DNA of 64,000 bases from Algoriphagus antarcticus (GTDB lineage Bacteria > Bacteroidota > Bacteroidia > Cytophagales > Cyclobacteriaceae), in NCBI RefSeq assembly GCF_002150685.1, contig NZ_MSSW01000013.1, positions 1 through 64,000 on the forward strand, given 5' to 3'. Of this stretch, positions 34,176-42,374 are shown piece after piece. The position numbers and the translations under genes were made by a program. The notes below the pieces were generated by a model, which worked only from the letters and a program-made list of their open reading frames with translations, was not told the origin of the DNA and ran no database searches. The stretch's first letter is position 1. Each line of letters begins with the position of its first letter.

Positions 34176-34859
34176 TTAGCTCAAATCTACCTGCTTGATT
34201 TTCGAATTAAGGTAGGACTGCGGTTCATAAGATAGTGAAACTTTTGCAAGTCGAAACTGCTTCAATTTATGCTCATTTACATTGATGAGCCAAGCCATCG
34301 GTCTATATCCTGCCTCTTCCTGAAAAAAGCCAAACACTAGGAATTCTTGCTCGTTCAGCCACATTCCTTCTTCAAACATCCCAGAAGGTCCCATGAAAAG
34401 CAACCTTTCTTTCATACCATCTTCTTTATACCAAACTACTTCTGAATCAGGATTGAGAAAAGGTTGATCAATAGCGTCTTGTGCTTCGATCTTATAACTA
34501 TAGATATCTATGGTTCCATTTCCAGTTGGGTGAGGAAACTGATAGGGAAAAAGTGGATCTCCTTTTAGGATCGGATTTCGCTCAGGCATTTCCATCGGAT
34601 CGATAGAATCGGTCATCACCAACTCAAACTGAGACGCATCAAAAATCCCAAGGTCATTACTCCAGTGTGTATGCCAATTCTTATTTTGTGCCAATCCCAG
34701 ATCAAGCTGAGCTTTGTTCCGAATCAATTCTTCATCATCAATTGAGCTATCTCCAACACGCTCTTCTGCTCCTTTCTCCTTGCTTTCACAGGAAAAAAAC
34801 AAGCAAGAAGCAACAATAACTGCGGCAAAATAAGTAAAAGTGAATTTTGGGCTCCTCAT
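34176..34859 (-). CDS. Lipoprotein of unknown function
   Basis: This is a 227-aa predicted lipoprotein: start at MRSPKFTFTYFAAVIVASCLF, lipobox LFFSC then ESKEKG. The mature part is acidic and beta-rich, with motifs such as NKNWHTHWSNDLGIFDASQF and SYEPQSYLNSKIKQVDLS. I do not recognise a family. It is coupled to the NUDIX gene (1-bp gap). Its leader begins with a strong terminator-like hairpin (34910-34938). Confidence 0.7.
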   Translation of the reverse strand: MRSPKFTFTYFAAVIVASCLFFSCESKEKGAEERVGDSSIDDEELIRNKAQLDLGLAQNKNWHTHWSNDLGIFDASQFELVMTDSIDPMEMPERNPILKGDPLFPYQFPHPTGNGTIDIYSYKIEAQDAIDQPFLNPDSEVVWYKEDGMKERLLFMGPSGMFEEGMWLNEQEFLVFGFFQEEAGYRPMAWLINVNEHKLKQFRLAKVSLSYEPQSYLNSKIKQVDLS

Positions 34860-35175
34860 GTAAGTTTTAATTGAGAAGGTTAAGCTAAGTCTTGGCAACT
34901 AAAAAACAAAAAAGGTTGGGACATTGACCCAACCTTTTCCTGCTCTCAAACCTATTAAACCTATTGTAGATATTCGTTTTATGAATACCTCCGAAAATTA
35001 TAAAATGTTTTCATATACTCCAAACAATCGATTGCGAAAGATTTTCGAAATTATATTTCCCCATAGATTTTAAACCATAAACCCTTAGAAATCAATGAAA
35101 TTAAATTTGAGCAAACTCGAAAAATATTTCAGGTCAAATTTTAGCTTTTCGTTAAGTTTGGGTGAATAAACTTTT
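34860..35175. other. 316-bp divergent promoter region
   Basis: AT-rich spacer between the minus-strand lipoprotein and plus-strand aceK. It contains the hairpin at 34910-34938 and a TAGGTTTG -7-like motif on the minus strand (34954-34947) without a good -33. Nothing else is recognisable. Confidence 0.6.
34907..34938 (-). terminator. Terminator-like hairpin in a divergent intergenic region
   Basis: AAAAGGTTGGG / CCCAACCTTTT, 11-bp perfect stem with a 7-nt loop. On the minus strand it is followed by a T-rich run (TTTTTTGTTTTTT). It is ~50 nt upstream of a start codon and downstream of no gene on either strand, so it is either a leader attenuator or the end of a short unannotated RNA. Confidence 0.65.
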
Positions 35176-36903
35176 ATGGATTCAACACTTACATTTCTAC
35201 TAGCACAAAAAATTAAAACTGGCTTCATTACTTACATGGAGCTTTTCAGCACCTACACTCGTCTCGCGCCAAAATATTTCAGGGAAAAAGCATGGCATGC
35301 CACACATCTCAACAATAAACAACGACTTCGACTTTACAAGGATTTGCTCTTCCCCCTAGCTGCTGAATGCTCTCAAATGCTGGGAGACAAAGCCGCTGAT
35401 TCGGCTAGCTGGATAAAGATTAAATCTGAGTACCAATTGCTTATTTCTAAAAGGCCTGACCAGGAATTGGCAGAAACTTTTTTCAATTCAGTGATCAGGA
35501 AGGCTTTTCCAAAGATGACTGTAGATGAGGATTTGATGTTTGTCATGGAGGGTTTTGATTCATGCACAGTCAGAGAATCCGATGCACTTCTGAGAACTTA
35601 CCCTTCATTCTTAGGCTTGGAAAAAAATGTTCGGCAGATTCTTGATGATTATGACTTTGGCGCTCCATTTATGGACAAAGAGCAGGACATCAAATTTCTG
35701 ATAGCAAGTGTTCGGAAGGTAATTTTGACACGATATAGGGTTGGCCCTGATACTAAAACGCAGATTTTAAAATCAGTTTTCTATCGGAACAAAGCTGCCT
35801 ACCTGATCGGAAGGACGTTTTTGGGACATAAATGGATGCCTTTCATCATTCCTGTACTTCACGGTGACAAAGGTGTATTCGTAGATACGCTGATTTTTGA
35901 CCCTAATCTAATGAGCAGCATGTTCAGCTTTACACGCTCGTATTTTATGGTCGAGGCTGAAGTACCCTCATTAGTGGTAGGATTTCTCAACTCGGTAATT
36001 CCACACAAGAAAATCCACGAGCTTTACAACGCCATAGGATTCAATAAGCATGGCAAAACTCTTTTCTACAGAGATTTTCTTCATCACTTGGACTCTAGCA
36101 ATGATCAATTCGAAGTGGCGGCTGGGATTAAAGGAATGGTGATGACTGTCTTTACTTTGCCGTCTTTGAATATAGTTTTCAAAATGATTAAGGATCATTT
36201 TGAACCACCGAAAAATATGACCCGCCAAGAGGTCCGTGAAAAATACAAACTAGTTTCTCTCCATGATCGAGTAGGAAGAATGGCTGATACGCATGAGTTC
36301 GAATACTTCAAAATCCCCATAGAACGAATCAGTCCTGAACTGATGATTGAACTTCGAAAGACTACCAATTCAATGTTGAAGATTGTAGAATCTCATCTTA
36401 TTATAAAGCATTTATATACAGAGAGGAGAATGGAACCTTTAAATCTATTCTTAGGACATTGCAGTACAGAAGAAGGACTAAGAGCAGCTGAAGACTATGG
36501 TAGAGCTATACTTCAGTTGGCGCAGGCAAATATTTTCCCTGGAGATATGATGACCAAAAACTTTGGTCTGACGAGACAAAAGCGAGTGATTTTTTATGAT
36601 TACGATGAGATTGAATTTTTGACGGACATGAATTTCCGGGTAAAACCAAAAGCAGAAACCTATGAGCAGATTTATGCTCCAGAGCCTTGGTATTCTATTG
36701 CAAAAAACGACGTGTTCCCCGAAGATTTCAAGCGGTGGATGATTGGCCGAAAAGATCTCAAAGATAATTTCCTGGATTATCATAAAGACCTTTTTGATCC
36801 GCTTTATTGGCAGGAAATCCAGCAAAGAATTGCCGCTGGCGAACTCATTCATGCCTTCCCATACCCGGACGAAATCCGCTTCCGACCTGAGGAAAAGATT
36901 TAA
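35176..36903 (+). CDS. aceK: Isocitrate dehydrogenase kinase/phosphatase
   Basis: This 575-aa protein is nearly the length of E. coli AceK (578 aa). It reversibly phosphorylates isocitrate dehydrogenase to send carbon into the glyoxylate shunt. The regulatory N-terminal half is followed by kinase blocks: FYRDFLHHLDSSNDQFE, IKGMVMTVFTLPS, NMTRQEVREKYKLV, HDRVGRMADTHEFEY, and the catalytic/metal-binding MMTKNFGLTRQKRVIFYDYD. All appear intact. No aceA or aceB (glyoxylate shunt) genes are in the window, unlike the enterobacterial aceBAK operon. AceK is best known from Proteobacteria. Confidence 0.92.
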   Translation: MDSTLTFLLAQKIKTGFITYMELFSTYTRLAPKYFREKAWHATHLNNKQRLRLYKDLLFPLAAECSQMLGDKAADSASWIKIKSEYQLLISKRPDQELAETFFNSVIRKAFPKMTVDEDLMFVMEGFDSCTVRESDALLRTYPSFLGLEKNVRQILDDYDFGAPFMDKEQDIKFLIASVRKVILTRYRVGPDTKTQILKSVFYRNKAAYLIGRTFLGHKWMPFIIPVLHGDKGVFVDTLIFDPNLMSSMFSFTRSYFMVEAEVPSLVVGFLNSVIPHKKIHELYNAIGFNKHGKTLFYRDFLHHLDSSNDQFEVAAGIKGMVMTVFTLPSLNIVFKMIKDHFEPPKNMTRQEVREKYKLVSLHDRVGRMADTHEFEYFKIPIERISPELMIELRKTTNSMLKIVESHLIIKHLYTERRMEPLNLFLGHCSTEEGLRAAEDYGRAILQLAQANIFPGDMMTKNFGLTRQKRVIFYDYDEIEFLTDMNFRVKPKAETYEQIYAPEPWYSIAKNDVFPEDFKRWMIGRKDLKDNFLDYHKDLFDPLYWQEIQQRIAAGELIHAFPYPDEIRFRPEEKI

Positions 36904-36980
36904 GTTCAAAAGTTTATTTCTTAGATACGGCTGCAACCGTTATTTTTGCATTCTGGGTTTAGCCCATAATCACCCCATGA

Positions 36981-38111
36981 ATGAATTCTGAATCACAACC
37001 AAATATATCTCCCCCGCAAGTCAAAAAGACTAAAACCATATTTCTGAATACCTCCGAAGATGATGACAGACCTGTCTACATCTCAGGTAATTTCAATAAA
37101 TGGGCCACTCAGGACCGTCGCTTTCAGATGAAGAAAATCGCCATTGGAAAGTATGAATTTACTTTTCCAGAAGGTGAAGAATTCGAAAACGAGCTTATAT
37201 ATAAATTCACAAAAGGTGATTGGTCTGAAGTAGAAATAGATCGCTACGGTAACCGCTCACTTAATCGGCATTGGAACAACGACAAAGAAACTAAGACTGA
37301 AAAAGTAGCAAAATGGCGTAAAAACTGGCTACCCTATCGCCCAAGTCAGTTACCTAAAATTCATTTGATTTCTGAGGAATTTGAAATTCCACAACTCAAT
37401 AAGACTAGAAAAATCTGGGCTCTTTTGCCGCATGATTATGAAACAAGTGATGAGCAATACCCAGTTCTATATCTCCATGATGCTCAAAATCTTTTCAACG
37501 AAAATGCCAAATTCGGTAACTGGCAAATAGACAAGAAGCTTGCCGTGATGTCAGACTATGGCATTGGCAAAATCATCATCATAGCTGTGGAACATGGAGA
37601 ATCTGAGCGACTACAAGAATACAATGTTGGAAAAACTGTGCTTGGGATAGGAAGTGGTAAGAAATACATTCGCTTCATCACCGACACATTAAAGCCTTTC
37701 GTGGATAAAACTTTTCGCACCAAAACCGAGCGGGAATTCACCGGAATCGGCGGAAGCTCCATGGGTGGTTTGGTTAGTATTTTCTCAGGTCTCATTTATC
37801 CAGAAGTTTTCGGAAAATTGATGGTTTTTTCACCGTCACTTTGGGTAATCCCAAAAATCAAATTTGGTTTTCTGGATTTTTTCGAACCTCTGGAGACGCG
37901 CCTTTACTTGTATGCAGGAGGGAATGAAAGCGAAACGATGGTAAAGCACGTCACCAAATTCCGTAAGCGCCTTCTCAAAAGAGAAAGTCTGAATGGAAAA
38001 ATGAAGATCCGTCTCAGCATCAATGAAGAAGGTAAACACAACGAGATTTATTGGAGTGACGAGTTTCCAAAAGCCATAGAATGGCTGTTTTTCAGTACCA
38101 AAGAAGACTAA
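36981..38111 (+). CDS. Alpha/beta-hydrolase esterase with N-terminal CBM48-like domain
   Basis: This 376-aa protein has no signal peptide. An N-terminal glycogen-binding/early-set-like domain (about 15-100: TIFLNTSEDDDRPVYISGNF and NKWATQDRRFQM) is followed by an esterase-D/Fes-like hydrolase (about 130-372). The nucleophile elbow is GIGGSSMGGLVS, and a C-terminal His lies in EEGKHNEIYW. Such esterases act on siderophore, carbohydrate or peptide esters; the substrate is not evident. It opens a three-gene series with the M17 peptidase and ATP-grasp genes (gaps 20 and 2 bp). Confidence 0.82.
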   Translation: MNSESQPNISPPQVKKTKTIFLNTSEDDDRPVYISGNFNKWATQDRRFQMKKIAIGKYEFTFPEGEEFENELIYKFTKGDWSEVEIDRYGNRSLNRHWNNDKETKTEKVAKWRKNWLPYRPSQLPKIHLISEEFEIPQLNKTRKIWALLPHDYETSDEQYPVLYLHDAQNLFNENAKFGNWQIDKKLAVMSDYGIGKIIIIAVEHGESERLQEYNVGKTVLGIGSGKKYIRFITDTLKPFVDKTFRTKTEREFTGIGGSSMGGLVSIFSGLIYPEVFGKLMVFSPSLWVIPKIKFGFLDFFEPLETRLYLYAGGNESETMVKHVTKFRKRLLKRESLNGKMKIRLSINEEGKHNEIYWSDEFPKAIEWLFFSTKED

Positions 38112-38131
38112 ATCATCGAAAGCGACACACT

Positions 38132-39559
38132 ATGCAGTTCAAGATCTATACAGAAAACAATGATAATTCATTACTTCTGATCATCCCTTTAGTAGGTTCA
38201 AACACAGCAGAAATCCTAAAAGAAAAACTCAATGGCTATTCGGTTAACGCCTCGCTTTTCTCTGGAAAAAAAGATACTTCCTACCAACTCGAACTCAATG
38301 GAAGGCTGATATTGCTGATAGGCTTAGGAGAAAAAACAGATTCTAGCAGTATCGAAAAGGCATTTCGAAGAGTTCTTTCAAAAAATAAAGAATTGGTTGA
38401 CAAATCAGTTTCCATTGATTTCTCACCCGAATTCTCATCCGAATTAATCGAAAGTGCTTTAGTTGGTTTTCAACTTGGTGATTACAACATCGGTTTTTTC
38501 AAACAAAAGAAGGAAGATCAAAAAGACTTCACTGACTTAGAAGTCAATATCCTTTCTTCCATATCAGAACTAGCGCAAACCATTAATCGAGCTACAAAAA
38601 CTGCTTCCGCCAAAATTGAAGGATTCAAATTGGTTGACCTTCCTCCCAATGTGATAACACCTGAATATTTAGCTAGCTGGGCCGAAAAGCAAGGTAAAAC
38701 ACATGGTTTTGATGTGAAGATTTTTGATCAGGAAAAGGCAAAAGCTGAAGGTCTAGATGCTTTTTTGGCTGTAGCCCGCGGAAGTGCAAAAGCACCTAAG
38801 TTCATCATCATGGAATACAGACATCCTGATGCTAAATCTCACCTTGGCCTCGTCGGGAAAGGAGTCACTTTTGATACTGGAGGATTGAATATCAAGACGC
38901 AGGGCATGGTGCACATGAAATCCGACATGGGCGGTGCTGCTGCCGTGCTGGCTGCGACGCAGTTAATTGCTGCACTTAAACTCCCAATTAATCTCACATC
39001 CATAGTTCCCGCAGTGGAGAATTCTGTAGACAAGGATGCGTATCTTCCTTCGGAAGTCATCGGATCTCATGCTGGATTAAGTATAGAAGTGATCGATACG
39101 GATGCTGAGGGACGATTAATTTTGGCAGATGGCTTGTCTTATTTGGTGAAAAACTACCAAGTAGATCAACTGATTGATTTGGCAACTCTGACGGGAAGCA
39201 GTGTTGGTACCTTTGGTTATGAGTGTGGAGCACTTTTCTCTAATTCCGATGCTATTTCAGATGCGCTACGTGAGGCTGGAATGCAATCTGGCGAAAAAGT
39301 CTGGCCACTTCCCATGTGGGAAAACTATCGGTCTGAGATGGACTCAGAGATAGCAGACATCAAAAATTATCATGGCAAACCTATAGCCGGAGCGATTACA
39401 GCTGCTAAATTTCTGGAAGCATTTATCCACGAACATCCTTCTTGGGCGCATTTGGATATAGCGGGGGTAGCATTCGGAGATAGTGAATTTTCAAAAACCA
39501 AATCAGGGACTGCTTTTGGAGTCCAATTATTGCTTAAATTCATCGAAAATCAATTGTAA
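38132..39559 (+). CDS. Leucyl aminopeptidase, M17 family
   Basis: This two-metal cytosolic aminopeptidase has 475 aa from MQFKIYTENN. The variable N-terminal domain (about 1-165) precedes the catalytic domain: GKGVTFDTGGLNIK, MHMKSDMGG-like HMKSDMGGAAAVLAA, the family signature DTDAEGRLILADGL, and the C-terminal GAITAAKFLEAF. ATG at 38132 is chosen because the longer frame overlaps the esterase gene. The ATP-grasp gene begins 2 bp after its stop. Confidence 0.92.
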   Translation: MQFKIYTENNDNSLLLIIPLVGSNTAEILKEKLNGYSVNASLFSGKKDTSYQLELNGRLILLIGLGEKTDSSSIEKAFRRVLSKNKELVDKSVSIDFSPEFSSELIESALVGFQLGDYNIGFFKQKKEDQKDFTDLEVNILSSISELAQTINRATKTASAKIEGFKLVDLPPNVITPEYLASWAEKQGKTHGFDVKIFDQEKAKAEGLDAFLAVARGSAKAPKFIIMEYRHPDAKSHLGLVGKGVTFDTGGLNIKTQGMVHMKSDMGGAAAVLAATQLIAALKLPINLTSIVPAVENSVDKDAYLPSEVIGSHAGLSIEVIDTDAEGRLILADGLSYLVKNYQVDQLIDLATLTGSSVGTFGYECGALFSNSDAISDALREAGMQSGEKVWPLPMWENYRSEMDSEIADIKNYHGKPIAGAITAAKFLEAFIHEHPSWAHLDIAGVAFGDSEFSKTKSGTAFGVQLLLKFIENQL

Positions 39560-39561
39560 TT

Positions 39562-40779
39562 ATGGGTGATCAGGGCAAGACCTTTCTTTGCATTTCCAAC
39601 TTTTTTAAGGGAAATGCTTTTTTGATAGAGCTAAAGAAACAAGGTAATCGAGTGTTTTTGATTACCTCCGAAAAGCTTAAGGACAAGCCTTGGGCATTCG
39701 AATATATTGATGAAATTTTCTATATGCCTGGTCAGGATTTGGACTGGGATCTGGAGATACTGATGAAAGGTGTCGGCGGATTGATGAAGCAGCATAAAAT
39801 CGAAAGCATCGTCGCACTAGATGATTACGACGTGGAAAAAGCTACTTATCTCCGAGAGTGCCTTAGAATCCCAGGCATGGGACAGACTACAGGAAGATTC
39901 TTTCGCGACAAACTTGCCATGCGTATCAAAGCACATGATTCATACATAAAAGTCCCAGCATTTGCGCCGCTCTTCAACGACGACGACATTAATCAATTTG
40001 CTGACCATATCCCTGCTCCTTGGGTTCTAAAACCACGATCCGAAGCTTCAGCTCATGGAATAATCAAGGTTCATGACAAAGAATCGCTCTGGGAAAATAT
40101 CCATCAATTGGGAGATAACAGGTTGTATTATTTGGTGGAGCAATTCAAACCTGGAGATGTGTACCATGCAGATGGATTGATGATTGATGGTAAAAATCTT
40201 TTCTGCTCTGTTTCGAAATATTTATCCACTCCTATGGAAATATCTCAGGGCGGTGGGATTTTCCGATCGGCAAATTTGAAGTACGGATCTAAGGATGAAA
40301 AGGCTATTAAAAAAGCAAATGCTGCTGTCATGAAGGCTTTTGGTATGAAATCAGGGGCTTCGCATACTGAATTTATCAAATGCCGTGAGGATGGAGAAAT
40401 CTACTTCCTAGAGACTTCCTCGCGAGTAGGCGGAGCACATTTAGCCGAAATGGTAGAAGCAGCCACTGATATCAATCTGTGGGCAGAATGGGCGAAAATA
40501 GAAGATTCTCTTGCTAAGAAACACAATTACCAACTCCCAAAAGTTGCCAAAAATTATGCTGGAATCTTGCTTACTCTTTCCAAATACGAGCATCCTGATT
40601 TGAGTAGTTTTAATGATCCCGAGGTTTACTTTAGAGTGCCGTTGAAATACCATGCTGGCTTAATAGTGAAGTCAACCAAGAAGGATCGTGTGATGCAGCT
40701 TTTGGATGATTATGCAGTGCGAATCGCCAACGAATTCTCTACAGTGGCAGATGCTCCTGAACTTAAAAAGTTTCATTAA
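39562..40779 (+). CDS. ATP-grasp ligase, unknown substrate
   Basis: This 405-aa ATP-grasp protein has an N-terminal pre-ATP-grasp domain (FLCISNFFKGNAFLIELKKQ), a central lysine region APWVLKPRSEASAHGIIKV (about 153-171), and the metal-binding end EDGEIYFLETSSRVGGAHLAEM. The C-terminal ~80 residues are extra. The family forms carboxylate-amine or carboxylate-thiol bonds. Lying 2 bp after a peptidase gene and near an esterase gene, it could make or salvage a dipeptide-like compound; this is inference. Confidence 0.85.
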   Translation: MGDQGKTFLCISNFFKGNAFLIELKKQGNRVFLITSEKLKDKPWAFEYIDEIFYMPGQDLDWDLEILMKGVGGLMKQHKIESIVALDDYDVEKATYLRECLRIPGMGQTTGRFFRDKLAMRIKAHDSYIKVPAFAPLFNDDDINQFADHIPAPWVLKPRSEASAHGIIKVHDKESLWENIHQLGDNRLYYLVEQFKPGDVYHADGLMIDGKNLFCSVSKYLSTPMEISQGGGIFRSANLKYGSKDEKAIKKANAAVMKAFGMKSGASHTEFIKCREDGEIYFLETSSRVGGAHLAEMVEAATDINLWAEWAKIEDSLAKKHNYQLPKVAKNYAGILLTLSKYEHPDLSSFNDPEVYFRVPLKYHAGLIVKSTKKDRVMQLLDDYAVRIANEFSTVADAPELKKFH

Positions 40780-40828
40780 AACCTCTATTCAGATTGAATA
40801 ATCTGGTCTATTGACGCTCCTCTACTAC

Positions 40829-41596
40829 TCAAAACTTCTCCTCTACTCCCAATCCAAATAGTGCAAAGTCGTATTTGACCGGATCATTCGCATCAAATTC
40901 CCGAAGTTTCTGAGTCAATTCCAGCGCAGTAAGCCAATCGGTTTGCTTTCTGGTGATCATACCAAGCTTCCTCCCCACCCGATCTACGTGCAGATCACAG
41001 GGGCAAATTAATTGAGATGGCGAGATGCTTTTCCAAAGCCCAAAATCAACACCCATCTCATCATCTCGCACCATCCAACGCAAATACATATTGATTCGCT
41101 TGCACGCCGCCTTGCGGCTTGGCGTAGCAATATGCTTTCGTGTCCGGGGAGGAGAATCAGGAAGGGAAAAGAAGAATTCCTGAAACCTCGTCAAAATAGA
41201 TTCCATAGAATCTACATTGTCCGTTTGACCAATTAGAAAGGCTTCCTCAAGAGAACTATGATTTCTGTAAAACCAACTCAAAAAATGGATAAAATAGAGC
41301 GTATCCACATCATTGAAGGTTCTATGTTTGAAATTTAGGAAGGGTTTCAAATCCTCATCTTGATGATTCAGCAGAAAATCATGAGGGGAATCATCCATCA
41401 TCTGTAACAACTCTATACACTTATTAATAATCGTCTTTCGCTGACCCCATGCCAAAATAGCAGCGAAGAAACCAGAGATCTCGATATCTTCTTTCTTAGA
41501 AAATCTATGAGGAATCGAAATCGGATCAAGAGTAATAAATTCTGGGCGATTGTACTGCTCGACTTTTTCGTCTAAAAAATCCTTGAGATTATGCAT
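40829..41596 (-). CDS. TIGR02757/DUF2400 family protein
   Basis: This 255-aa helical protein of the TIGR02757 family is frequent in Bacteroidota. The family has distant similarity to HhH base-excision glycosylases in fold, but no assigned function. Conserved-looking stretches are EISGFFAAILAWGQRKTIINK, RKAACKRINMYLRWMVR and PCDLHVDRVGRKLGM. ATG at 41596 is chosen over a TTG one codon earlier; its ATGA overlaps the stop of the upstream membrane protein gene, so translation is coupled. Confidence 0.82.
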   Translation of the reverse strand: MHNLKDFLDEKVEQYNRPEFITLDPISIPHRFSKKEDIEISGFFAAILAWGQRKTIINKCIELLQMMDDSPHDFLLNHQDEDLKPFLNFKHRTFNDVDTLYFIHFLSWFYRNHSSLEEAFLIGQTDNVDSMESILTRFQEFFFSLPDSPPRTRKHIATPSRKAACKRINMYLRWMVRDDEMGVDFGLWKSISPSQLICPCDLHVDRVGRKLGMITRKQTDWLTALELTQKLREFDANDPVKYDFALFGLGVEEKF

Positions 41597-42150
41597 CAAA
41601 GCGCGACCTTAACTTCTCCGCCCTGTGTCCCATCAAACCATTTGAAGGAAAGTTCATTATCTACTTTTTCAGACACATGCCAATCGAAACATTTGATATT
41701 CGTAAGTGAGCGGAGGGAATCTTCATCCGGATCATACAAGCAAATGTCGAAATCCGGCAAATCCTTAGATTCAGTAGTATTCCACTTTTCCAGAATAAAT
41801 CCTTCTTCGAGCACGCGTACTTTTTTTCCAAAAACAAAATCTGAAAGAACAGACGGCACACCATCTTTTCTTCTAAACTTGAATCCGGAAGGCCCAAATA
41901 CAATTTGCTTGATCAATTTAGCTTCTAGCAAATTACCTGAATGAGGCAAATCCTCCCATTCCGACTCTTTTAAAACAACTGTCTTTCCTTCTGGGCGAAG
42001 TCTATTCAGGAATCTAGAGACCAATGAAAACAAGTAAGTCACGCCAATGAATAGCACACCGAAGCTCGCCAAAATCGGATAGGAAACAACAAAAATCAAA
42101 TTCCAAATAAATCGGAAAATGTGATGGAATATAAGTTGGACTTTATTCAT
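41596..42150 (-). CDS. Membrane-anchored hypothetical protein
   Basis: This 184-aa protein has an N-terminal hydrophobic region of one long or two short helices (about 14-46), then a soluble domain (about 55-184) rich in charged and aromatic residues (EDLPHSGNLLEAKLIKQIVFG, DICLYDPDEDSLRSLTNIKC). I do not recognise a family. It is in an operon with the TIGR02757 gene through a 4-bp overlap. Confidence 0.65.
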   Translation of the reverse strand: MNKVQLIFHHIFRFIWNLIFVVSYPILASFGVLFIGVTYLFSLVSRFLNRLRPEGKTVVLKESEWEDLPHSGNLLEAKLIKQIVFGPSGFKFRRKDGVPSVLSDFVFGKKVRVLEEGFILEKWNTTESKDLPDFDICLYDPDEDSLRSLTNIKCFDWHVSEKVDNELSFKWFDGTQGGEVKVAL

Positions 42151-42236
42151 AGCTCGAACGCAAAATTAGCTTTGGCTTTGCGGAAACCAAAATTCCCTCT
42201 TAAAACCTAAGGTGCAAACTATAGGTTCAAAACAAA

Positions 42237-42270
42237 AGAAGACCGCCATTTCTAACGGTCTTCTTTTTTT
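42237..42270 (-). terminator. Bidirectional-type terminator after the LysM gene
   Basis: AGAAGACCG / CGGTCTTCT, a perfect 9-bp stem with a 10-nt loop. T-runs flank it on both strands (TTTTTT on plus, TTTTGTTTT on minus). It lies downstream of the LysM gene on the minus strand. Confidence 0.8.
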
Positions 42271-42343
42271 AAGATAATACTTACAACTTTTTCTATCTGT
42301 AAAAAAGCTTCATAGAATTTGATGAGCACTAAAAATTAGGTTA

Positions 42344-42361
42344 CGTCGGTCATCCTACATC
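42344..42361. repeat. 18-bp inverse copy of the 9.3-kb dispersed element
   Basis: CGTCGGTCATCCTACATC is the exact reverse complement of 9261-9278. It lies between the terminator and the LysM gene stop. Confidence 0.7.
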
Positions 42362-42374
42362 GGACTTTCACTCT

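Noticed and set aside
36478..36936. 152-aa frame antisense to aceK
   Set aside because: It lies wholly opposite the strongly conserved AceK kinase region and shows no family.
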